From Draconibacterium halophilum (GTDB lineage: Bacteria > Bacteroidota > Bacteroidia > Bacteroidales > Prolixibacteraceae): DNA of 64,000 nt. The DNA lies in contig NZ_CP048409.1 of NCBI RefSeq assembly GCF_010448835.1, positions 372,001 to 436,000 of the forward strand. Reading direction: 5' to 3'. Shown here in pieces: positions 8,760 through 15,008 of this stretch. How positions within the stretch are numbered: the stretch's first letter is position 1; each line of letters opens with the position of its first letter. The notes under the pieces are model-generated. The model was given only the letters and a program-made list of their open reading frames with translations, had not been told where the DNA came from and made no database searches. The translations under genes and the position numbers were made by a program.

Positions 8760-9161
8760 TTATCTCAATAATGACTTCGCCATTGCAGCATGACGAAGTT
8801 CATCGTCGATAATTTGCTGAATTTTGGGGAAATCATTTTTTAAAGGTTCATAATTATCGATTGATTTTAACTCGCCTTTCTCCAATAAACCCATTACAAA
8901 GTTATGTCCAAGCAGTTTATACAGAAAGCCCACTACTTTTGCTTTTTTTCCATCGGGTTTTAATACCTCATTGGTATATGATTTTAGGATTGTAGCATGT
9001 TTTCCTTCATCGGCTGCTATTTCCGAAAATACCTCTTCCCCTTTTTCGTGTTTGGTAATACGAGCCAAACGCTGATAAATTAACACAGCATTCAGCTCGC
9101 CTTGTTGCGACTTTATTAACTGTTCTTTCTGTTCTGCTGTCATAGTTGTAGTTGTATTCAT
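8760..9161 (-). CDS. Ferritin-like di-iron protein (rubrerythrin-type fold), copy 1
   Basis: 133 residues. The pattern QGELNAVLIYQR ... EIAADEGKHA ... IIDDELRHAAMA gives the Glu and two E-x-x-H pairs of a four-helix di-iron centre. There is no rubredoxin Cys4 tail, so it is a stand-alone ferritin-like domain. Between the iron motifs a hydrophobic stretch (VVGFLYKLLGHNFVMGLLEK) could attach to membrane. Likely role, from the family: handling of iron or peroxide. The protein is identical to the one at 9607-10008. No transcription partner nearby. Confidence 0.85.
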   Translation of the reverse strand: MNTTTTMTAEQKEQLIKSQQGELNAVLIYQRLARITKHEKGEEVFSEIAADEGKHATILKSYTNEVLKPDGKKAKVVGFLYKLLGHNFVMGLLEKGELKSIDNYEPLKNDFPKIQQIIDDELRHAAMAKSLLR

Positions 9162-9337
9162 TCAGCAAAGAAAGCAAAAGGTTTTATGCCACAAACTCAT
9201 TATGTTTGATGGAACAAATATATTCTACCCGGATTTTGAATGGATTAAAACCCACCCACCCCAAAGAACGACAGATGGTGCACAACGTAGGGCTTTAATT
9301 TTATTCTGTTTTTTAAGCGAATTGTAAACGAAAAGAA

Positions 9338-9345
9338 TACTTTTG
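9338..9345 (+). promoter_or_regulatory. Putative -7 element (TACTTTTG) for the candidate small RNA
   Basis: TACTTTTG fits TAnnTTTG, points away from the ferritin gene, and sits just before two stem-loops ending in a T-run. The second unit has the same element at 10184-10191. Confidence 0.45.
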
Positions 9346-9351
9346 CCCTTG

Positions 9352-9422
9352 CTTTTCAGGACTTGGCTTCCACCTGTCCTGATTAGTTTAAAACCTTATC
9401 ATTTATTTGGTAAGGTTTTTTT
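9352..9422 (+). ncRNA. Candidate small RNA, copy 1
   Basis: About 70 nt with no coding potential. First stem-loop CAGGAC ... GTCCTG (9357-9381), then a short A-rich linker, then AACCTTA ... TAAGGTT followed by TTTTTTT (about 9392-9422), which has the form of an intrinsic terminator. A -7-like element stands at the expected distance upstream. Both stems are unchanged in the second copy. No match to a named RNA family is claimed. Confidence 0.45.
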
Positions 9423-9606
9423 ATGCTGTGAGGTTAAACAGTAGGTTTTAAAAACTCCACTAAACCGCGCCAAAGGATTCAAGCGGTAGCGGTGCACTCA
9501 AAAGCCTAACCCTCCGGCTTCCTGCGTCAGCCAACTCCTTTAGCAAAAGGAGAACGCTAAACCACGCGAAAAGATCCGCGCGGCAACGGTGGCTGGCAAC
9601 AAAAAC

Positions 9607-10008
9607 TTATCTCAATAATGACTTCGCCATTGCAGCATGACGAAGTTCATCGTCGATAATTTGCTGAATTTTGGGGAAATCATTTTTTAAAGGTTCATAA
9701 TTATCGATTGATTTTAACTCGCCTTTCTCCAATAAACCCATTACAAAGTTATGTCCAAGCAGTTTATACAGAAAGCCCACTACTTTTGCTTTTTTTCCAT
9801 CGGGTTTTAATACCTCATTGGTATATGATTTTAGGATTGTAGCATGTTTTCCTTCATCGGCTGCTATTTCCGAAAATACCTCTTCCCCTTTTTCGTGTTT
9901 GGTAATACGGGCCAAACGCTGATAAATTAACACAGCATTCAGCTCGCCTTGTTGCGACTTTATTAACTGTTCTTTCTGTTCTGCTGTCATAGTTGTAGTT
10001 GTATTCAT
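9607..10008 (-). CDS. Ferritin-like di-iron protein, copy 2
   Basis: Amino-acid sequence identical to the gene at 8760-9161, including the QGELNA, DEGKH and DELRH iron-ligand segments; one silent difference in an Arg codon (at 9910 versus 9063). The upstream region is duplicated too, so both should be expressed alike, giving doubled dosage. Alternatively one copy could be an assembly artefact; the partial third unit and small indels argue for a real duplication. Confidence 0.85.
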   Translation of the reverse strand: MNTTTTMTAEQKEQLIKSQQGELNAVLIYQRLARITKHEKGEEVFSEIAADEGKHATILKSYTNEVLKPDGKKAKVVGFLYKLLGHNFVMGLLEKGELKSIDNYEPLKNDFPKIQQIIDDELRHAAMAKSLLR

Positions 10009-10197
10009 TCAGCAAAGAAAGCAAAAGGTTTTATGCCACAAACTCATTATGTTTGATGGAACAAATATATTCTACCCGGATTTTGAATGGATTAAAACCC
10101 ACCCCCCCAAAGAACGACAGATGGTGCACAACGTAGGGCTTTAATTTTATTCTGTTTTTTAAGCGAATTGTAAACGAAAAGAATACTTTTGCCCTTG

Positions 10198-10268
10198 CTT
10201 TTCAGGACTTGGCTTCCACCTGTCCTGATTAGTTTAAAACCTTATCATTTATTTGGTAAGGTTTTTTT
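10198..10268 (+). ncRNA. Candidate small RNA, copy 2
   Basis: Same two stem-loops and T-run as 9352-9422, with the same upstream TACTTTTG at 10184-10191. Confidence 0.45.
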
Positions 10269-10560
10269 ATGCTGTGAGGTTAAACAGTAGGTTTTAAAAA
10301 CTCCACTAAACCGCGCCAAAGGATTCAAGCGGTAGCGGTGCACTCAAAAGCCTAACCCTCCGGCTTCCTGCGTCAGCCAACTCCTTTAGCAAAAGTAGAA
10401 CGCTAAATCGGTACCCCACGCGAAAAGATTTACATGGTAGCGAAGCCCAAAAGAGGCCAGTCCTCTGATGTAACATCAGCTACATCGAAACCTGGCCTCG
10501 TCCGGTGAGCCGGAAAACAAGTGATTACGGCGTTTAAAAATTACTGCTGTTTGAGGAGGA

Positions 10561-10595
10561 CACTAAACCACGCGAAAGGATTCGCGCGACAACGG
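10561..10595. repeat. Best-preserved copy of the CGCGAA-AGGA-TTCGCG repeat family
   Basis: CTAAACCACGCGAAAGGATT continues into CGCGCGACAACGG; the CGCGAA/TTCGCG arms pair perfectly round an AGGA loop. Other copies: 6885-6920, 8611-8645, 8710-8742, 9458-9495, 9557-9590, 10304-10340, 10414-10445, 10841-10875, 11508-11545 (weak) and 13281-13320. Some copies keep part of the pairing by matching changes (TGAA/TTCA at 8611). Confidence 0.6.
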
Positions 10596-10636
10596 GAGAT
10601 TAAAATGGTTGAATAACTCCAAAACGATTGTGATTA

Positions 10637-10750
10637 CTGCCTGCCGACGGCCATGCTATTTGGCTTGATCCAAATAGTATGCACAAAGATCAAGGCTGCT
10701 TTTGACCCTTCCCCTGCGTTTTTATAAAACCTAAGTTCGGACGGGTGATC
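10637..10750. repeat. Composite intergenic repeat with TATTTGG/CCAAATA stem, copy 3
   Basis: Same order of blocks as 6957-7095: CTGCCTGCCGACGGCCAT, the CTATTTGG-CTTGAT-CCAAATAG stem, ATCAAGGCTGCTTTTGACCC, then CCTAAGTTCGGACGGG. The stem here is extended by one C-G pair relative to copy 1. Confidence 0.6.
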
Positions 10751-11085
10751 TCCTCGCTCGCTCGGAGCTTCCCGCTCTCACTATGATTTTATTGCAACTC
10801 CGGGCAACGACCAAAAGAGGCCAGTCCATGAATGTAACAAATAGCTACGCGAAAACATTCGCTCGGCAGCGCAGGAAAGGTTCGTGCTACAGACTTAATT
10901 TATATTTCTACGGTAAAATCAACAGCAATCATTTCTCCTTCTCAAAAGGAGGAGTACCGCTGCTATAGTGCAACGGAAGCAGTGGGGAGGTGGTGAAACG
11001 ATAATTTCTACTACGTTACGCTACGGCACAACACAATAGTTGAGGCAAACCAGGGGAAGCCAGCTTCGGGTGGGTGCAACCATTA

Positions 11086-11418
11086 CTAGGGCAACCAGTT
11101 AACACCCGGAGCCCGATATTCCCCTGTTCTTTTGGCCGCCTCATCAATCTCTTCCGGTGTTAGCAGTGCCACGCTCTTCACCGTTACCAGGCCGCTTGCC
11201 GCTGCCCGCAGCGAAAAAGCCACCATAACGGTACTGTCGGGCATATCCATTATCCCGTAAATATCATATTCGCCAAAGGCGTAATACACACACTCAACTT
11301 TTCCACCAAGCGATGCCACTAACTTTTCAATTTCCGAACGTCGGCTCGTTCCGCCCTCATTCAATAATCCCTTAACTCCATCGCCAATATATTTTCCACA
11401 TACCAGATATTTTGCCAT
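11086..11418 (-). CDS. GYD-domain protein
   Basis: 110 residues. MAKYLVCGKYIGDGVKGL at the start, then FGEYDIYGIMDMPD in the middle, which is the G-[E]-YD segment that names the GYD family, and VKSVALLTPEEIDEAAKRT at the end. These are small dimeric alpha/beta (ferredoxin-like) proteins of unknown function, common in bacteria and archaea. No signal peptide. Isolated gene within the repeat-rich tract; length is normal. Confidence 0.82.
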   Translation of the reverse strand: MAKYLVCGKYIGDGVKGLLNEGGTSRRSEIEKLVASLGGKVECVYYAFGEYDIYGIMDMPDSTVMVAFSLRAAASGLVTVKSVALLTPEEIDEAAKRTGEYRAPGVNWLP

Positions 11419-11826
11419 ACCATTCCTATTTAAGACCTTAATGTCTGTTATTCTACGGCATTTCTATTTTAAGGTTTGGTAATTAGCTAAAAATCGATGT
11501 TTTTCTGCACTAACCCATTCGAGAGGATGCGCGTTGAAGCGGAAGTAATTCATCTTTTTTCAAGAACCTGCTCTACAACAACTTGACAGCTATTCTAATT
11601 TTTCATAATTTGCATATCTGTTAAAAACCAATATCACGATAACACCTCGAAATACAAGGTAACATCGTAATTTTTTAACAACCCGACCTGACCACATGCT
11701 ACAGGGATAGCATGTACACGCCATCTGAAATCCTTGGCGTGCATACAAAAAAAAGGCCACCTGCGCCGGCAAGCTAACAGGTGACCCGAATTAATAACTA
11801 ATGCATAATTATTAAATCGCTTAAAT
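11419..11826. other. Intergenic region, no supported gene
   Basis: Contains a weak CGCGAA-type repeat (11508-11545) and an AT-rich leader before 11827. Minus-strand frames at 11590-12035 are antisense to the real gene or cover spacer. Confidence 0.45.
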
Positions 11827-12183
11827 ATGGCAAATTTAACCGAGAGTAAGAAGCGTGATTTTGTTTCGCAGTTAATTGTGATCCTGCAACAGAATACAAG
11901 CCTTCTAACCGACAAGGGTTTCGACCCTACCGCAAAGATCACACAGTTAGAAACCGAGCTGACGACAGCCGACGATGCCGAGGGCAAACAACTTGAAGCT
12001 GCAGCTGCGGCCAAAGATGCTACCAAACTGGCCAACGAAACGCTCGATGTTGCCTACACCGATGGTTCGGCCACGGTTGATCTGATAACGGGCTTACTGG
12101 GCAAGAAAGATAACCTGGTGCTCGAGATCAAAAAACTCCGTAATACCGGACGTCCTTCAAAAAAAGATCCGATAATGGATTAA
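11827..12183 (+). CDS. Conserved hypothetical helical protein
   Basis: 118 residues, soluble, no Cys. Almost entirely helical and rich in Ala, Thr, Leu and Lys (KITQLETELTTADDAEGKQL; AAAAAKDATKLANETL), ending with a Lys-rich tail KKLRNTGRPSKKDPIMD. Single gene closed by a strong terminator at 12197-12228. I do not recognise a named family. The coding reading is supported by even codon use and by the terminator directly after the stop. Confidence 0.72.
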   Translation: MANLTESKKRDFVSQLIVILQQNTSLLTDKGFDPTAKITQLETELTTADDAEGKQLEAAAAAKDATKLANETLDVAYTDGSATVDLITGLLGKKDNLVLEIKKLRNTGRPSKKDPIMD

Positions 12184-12196
12184 GTACAAAAGTGAT

Positions 12197-12228
12197 AAAA
12201 CCGGAGAACCTTGCCGGCTCCGGTTTTT
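12197..12228 (+). terminator. Intrinsic terminator after the 11827-12183 gene
   Basis: AAAACCGGAG ... CTCCGGTTTTT forms an 8-9 bp GC-rich stem with a short loop and a T-run, 14 nt past the stop codon. Confidence 0.8.
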
Positions 12229-12277
12229 CATTTCACAGCCTTCTCTTTTCCCCTTTTTCTTTGTGTTTTTTAATTAC

Positions 12278-12520
12278 TTCCTTTGGGAATCACGATTTTA
12301 CCCCGGGTAATCATAGCTATTACCTAAGTAATTACTCCTATCCCTTAGGGAATAGCTATTATCCTTTAGGGAATTATCGTTCTACCCCAGGTAATAATGT
12401 TTTTACCCTTGGGTAGCATAGCTGTTACCTAAGGGATTGCTCCTTTACCCAAGGGAATAGCTATTATTCCCTTGGTAATTATCTTGCTACCCTTGGGTAA
12501 AAGGCCTGTACCCTAAGTAC
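12278..12520. repeat. Array of twelve palindromes with 21-bp periodicity
   Basis: Twelve 10-13 bp palindromes of the type TTACCC-(TT/AA/C)-GGGTAA or TTCCC-TT-AGGGAA occur with centres near 12283.5, 12304, 12325.5, 12346, 12367, 12388, 12409.5, 12431, 12451.5, 12472.5, 12493.5 and 12514, i.e. 20.5-21.5 bp apart throughout. Cores vary (CCCCGGG, CCTAAG, CCCTTGGG, CCCAAGGG) but stay nearly self-complementary; the spacers of about 9-10 bp are AT-rich and often read AATAGCTATTA or AATTATC. Two DNA turns per unit puts every site on the same face of the helix. Confidence 0.85.
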
Positions 12521-12587
12521 GAAAATGGCTGAAACCCTTTATTTACAGGCGTACTACAAGATTGTATACTCCAAAATGCGGTTTGGT

Positions 12588-13022
12588 TTAGTCTAAACAA
12601 ATCCAGTCGTCCGAGCCATTATCTACTTCAACAACCAGCTCTCCTTTTCCATTATAAGTAATATGGTAGGTTGTTTTAGCCATTGCAATGGGCACCCCTT
12701 CGCATTTAATAATACTAATGCCGGTATTGGTTTCGGTATAGGCCTTTCCTTTATAGGTTTTCCAATGCCAGTTTTGAACCATTCGCCACGAATAATGTTT
12801 ACCCGATTCGCCAACATAGTGTCCCTCGTACTTAAACTGCCATTTTGTGCCCCATTCGGTAACCACATACGATTCTGTACCACTTGCATAATCATCGGTA
12901 CACATCATTACACCTTCCCATGGGTAAGATCCCGTATAAACGGTTTTGTTTTGCGCTTCGACAAAGCTTGTTCCCACAAGAAAAAATACCATTACTGCCA
13001 AAAACATCACAATTTTTTTCAT
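12588..13022 (-). CDS. Secreted protein of unknown function
   Basis: 144 residues with a signal peptide (MKKIVMFLAVMVFFLVGTS, cut near VEAQ). The mature part is beta-rich with many aromatic residues (SYPWEGVMMCTDDYASG; MVQNWHWKTYKG) and a late DDWICLD end. Three Cys in the mature part, two of which could form a disulfide in the periplasm. I do not recognise a family. It lies alone between the 21-bp array and the defence-like operon, same strand as the latter but separated by 312 bp. Confidence 0.75.
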   Translation of the reverse strand: MKKIVMFLAVMVFFLVGTSFVEAQNKTVYTGSYPWEGVMMCTDDYASGTESYVVTEWGTKWQFKYEGHYVGESGKHYSWRMVQNWHWKTYKGKAYTETNTGISIIKCEGVPIAMAKTTYHITYNGKGELVVEVDNGSDDWICLD

Positions 13023-13334
13023 GATCGTAAATTTTAAATTAATACTGAAGTATTGGTGTGTTTTACCAGCAACCTAACGGGATGATGAACAAACAGGTTA
13101 AAAAATGTCGCTAACGGGGGAAAAGGAAAGTTTAATTCTTTACCTGAAAATAAATGGTTTTTTACGACGACTTATACGCAGCCGCACGAAAATAGTTTTA
13201 ACCTCGCCTGGTGCGCGATTCTATCGCGTTCCTTTTGTTTAGATCATAGTCCACGATAAAATCGCCCGGCAGCAAGGGCGATAACCCACGCGAAAGGATT
13301 CGCCCGGCAGCGGGGGTTATTAGAGGATTGTGTT
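13023..13334. other. Intergenic region with a CGCGAA-type repeat copy
   Basis: The last clear copy of the 6.8-13.3 kb repeat family sits at 13281-13320 (CCCACGCGAAAGGATTCGCC), just before the HNH gene stop. Otherwise nothing. Confidence 0.5.
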
Positions 13335-14297
13335 TTAGAATCCAAATTTTGAACGATGTTCCCGAAAGTAATTCACTGACGGATGAAATTCACTGTTAGC
13401 AGGTAGAATAATATCTCTGTTTTCGAATTGCTTTATCCCTGCTTCCGGGTGAAAGTCTTTTAACTTTGGATGAACTAGTATTCTGTACGTATCGGAAATG
13501 CCAATCAAACCACGGTCGAAGGCGCGATGAAAAGTTGGGGAAAGAGCTAAGCCATTTCTTATTGAATCGTTATAGGTTTCGGCAAAAGGTGTGATATGGC
13601 AAGCATCAACCAATGAACGATTTTTGGCATCGGCAACTTTTAATCCTGTTACTGCGCATTGATTATCGTACACCTCAAGAATGGCTTTTCGAAATACAGA
13701 ACTGCGCATTACCACAAATTCTTCTCGTATCTCTTTCGGCTGTTCATCAATAGATTGTTTTACTTTTCGTGCGTAGTTTTGAGCAGGGTCGTAAAGTATT
13801 TGCTGTTTAATTTTTGTGGAATAAACTTTTTGTGGTGGGTATTGTGTTGCTTGACGGATACCAAAATATTTGTCAAGTATCGCAGCTTTTATCTCTTCAC
13901 GTTTTATCGGATCGGACAAGGCAATATACAATTCATTAGAAAGTGTAGCCGCACAAACGGTTTCCGTTAATGCCCGATAACTTTTTATCGATTTGCTTTT
14001 TGTTGTAGGAATTTCCCTGCCGGGATATGTAATCAATTTCCAAAACTGTCCTTTTTCGTTTTTAAGGTGAAAAAAAGGTAATGCAAAAGTTGGTATATGT
14101 GGAGTTTTAACCAATAACTTCCAAATATCAATAAAGCGCTGCACTAGATCGTCGTTTACCTCAATCCAATTATCCGCAATTTCACCACTTTCAAACGACT
14201 CTATTACCGCCAAAAGTAAAACAGGTTTGTGCGGCGCTTTGCCGTATTTGGTTGGGGCTTGTTTTAAGGTGAGGATATGTTGGATTGTAGATGTCAT
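13335..14297 (-). CDS. HNH endonuclease with a possible DNA-sulfur-binding N-terminal domain
   Basis: 320 residues. The C-terminal half (about 200-290) holds an HNH_2-type nuclease: CAVTGLKVADA, LVDACHITPFAE, NGLALSPTFHRAFDRGLIGI, with the His of ACHI and FHRAFD as metal and catalytic residues. The N-terminal half has KPVLLLAVIESFESGE ... TFALPFFHLKNEKGQFWKL, a pattern I associate with the sulfur-binding domain of ScoMcrA-type phosphorothioate-dependent endonucleases; this link is from memory and moderate. Last gene of a five-gene operon, 11 nt after the SRA gene. Inferred job: cleaving DNA marked by base or backbone modification. Confidence 0.85.
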   Translation of the reverse strand: MTSTIQHILTLKQAPTKYGKAPHKPVLLLAVIESFESGEIADNWIEVNDDLVQRFIDIWKLLVKTPHIPTFALPFFHLKNEKGQFWKLITYPGREIPTTKSKSIKSYRALTETVCAATLSNELYIALSDPIKREEIKAAILDKYFGIRQATQYPPQKVYSTKIKQQILYDPAQNYARKVKQSIDEQPKEIREEFVVMRSSVFRKAILEVYDNQCAVTGLKVADAKNRSLVDACHITPFAETYNDSIRNGLALSPTFHRAFDRGLIGISDTYRILVHPKLKDFHPEAGIKQFENRDIILPANSEFHPSVNYFREHRSKFGF

Positions 14298-14308
14298 AAA
14301 GTTAAAAT

Positions 14309-14995
14309 CTACTTACTCAAATATTTTCTGATTTCTAGTATCTCAAATCCATTACCAAAGTCAATCGTATCTCCCACTTTTTTATTTGTTAGTAACTGAG
14401 CCATTTTACTTTCGCTGCTAATCCTCTGAGCTCTGGGTGCATCAACTCCAATACTAAACCACTTGGAATCACGACCGGGAGATTTTAATAAAACCATAAC
14501 TCCATTTCCTACCGAAGCAGTATAATCTTTTTCTAGAATTTCCTCTTTAACAAGCTTGAATCTGCAAATTATATATCCACTCTTACCGCGATCTTCCCAA
14601 TGATCAACTACGCGATAAAGACCTCCATATTTATACCCCGAAATTGGGGATAACTTAGATTTGTGTTTGAAACCTCGAATTACTCTTACAGGAAGCTGCC
14701 TCTGTTGACTAACAACTAGGCCTTTGTTACCTGGAGAATCCCAGGACTGATGATCAACCTGCTTTTTAGAACTTGAATCATTACCTCCATGACCGGTATA
14801 AATAATATAATCACCCCAATCTTCGTCATCTTCATAACCATCAGACAAAACAATAGCTGAAGCTCCTTCATTACCATTCCCATCAATCCCATGAACGGTA
14901 TAACGATGTAAATCTGCTTCAATTAATTCCTTTCTTGACGCAAAGCATTGTTCTTCTCTTATTCCAACTGGTGTTCCAAAAAAAATATCAGCCAT
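14309..14995 (-). CDS. Stand-alone SRA/YDG modified-base reader
   Basis: 228 residues from the ATG at 14995 (a TTG frame reaches 15025, overlapping the previous gene). Typical SRA signature in order: GTPVGIREEQCFASRKELIE, DLHRYTVHGIDG, SAIVLSDGYEDDEDWGDYII, YTGHGGND, PVRVIRGFKH, GYKYGGLYRVVDHW, SGYIICRFKL. SRA/YDG domains flip out and read 5-methyl- or 5-hydroxymethylcytosine in McrBC-like, ScoMcrA-like and UHRF1 proteins. The last 50 residues (MAQLLTNKKVGDTIDFGNGF) form an extra small domain. No nuclease motif is present here, so cutting is presumably done by the HNH partner next door. Confidence 0.9.
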   Translation of the reverse strand: MADIFFGTPVGIREEQCFASRKELIEADLHRYTVHGIDGNGNEGASAIVLSDGYEDDEDWGDYIIYTGHGGNDSSSKKQVDHQSWDSPGNKGLVVSQQRQLPVRVIRGFKHKSKLSPISGYKYGGLYRVVDHWEDRGKSGYIICRFKLVKEEILEKDYTASVGNGVMVLLKSPGRDSKWFSIGVDAPRAQRISSESKMAQLLTNKKVGDTIDFGNGFEILEIRKYLSK

Positions 14996-15008
14996 TCTAC
15001 AAAAGTTA

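Larger units (their letters stand above)
8651..9497. repeat. Tandem duplication, unit 1 (847 bp)
   Basis: This unit and 9498-10343 are almost identical, with one synonymous change inside the ferritin-like gene and a 1-bp indel plus an A-to-C change in a C-run near 9251-9262. A partial third unit follows (10344-10406). Each unit holds one ferritin-like gene on minus and one candidate small RNA on plus. Confidence 0.9.
9498..10343. repeat. Tandem duplication, unit 2 (846 bp)
   Basis: Second unit of the duplication described at 8651-9497; near-identity implies a recent event, or gene conversion keeping copies alike. Confidence 0.9.
10344..11085. other. Gene-free repeat tract
   Basis: Begins with a partial third duplication unit (10344-10406), then repeated CGCGAA-type elements (10414-10445, 10561-10595, 10841-10875), a CTGATG-TAA-CATCAG hairpin (about 10466-10480) and the third composite repeat copy (10637-10750). 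No ORF with protein-like features. Confidence 0.55.

Noticed and set aside
8651..10343. Assembly artefact as the explanation of the tandem units
   Set aside because: Not excluded, but the units differ by a silent change and an indel, and a partial third unit with a different continuation follows, which favours a real duplication.
10783..10968. 61-codon plus-strand ORF
   Set aside because: Overlaps a CGCGAA-type repeat copy and has random composition.
11590..12035. Minus-strand ORFs opposite the 11827-12183 gene
   Set aside because: Antisense shadows; Ser/Cys-rich random-looking translation, while the plus-strand gene has a matching terminator.
12278..12520. CRISPR array
   Set aside because: Regular spacing, but the repeats are 10-13 bp palindromes that vary, spacers are about 9-10 bp and similar to each other, and no cas gene is near.
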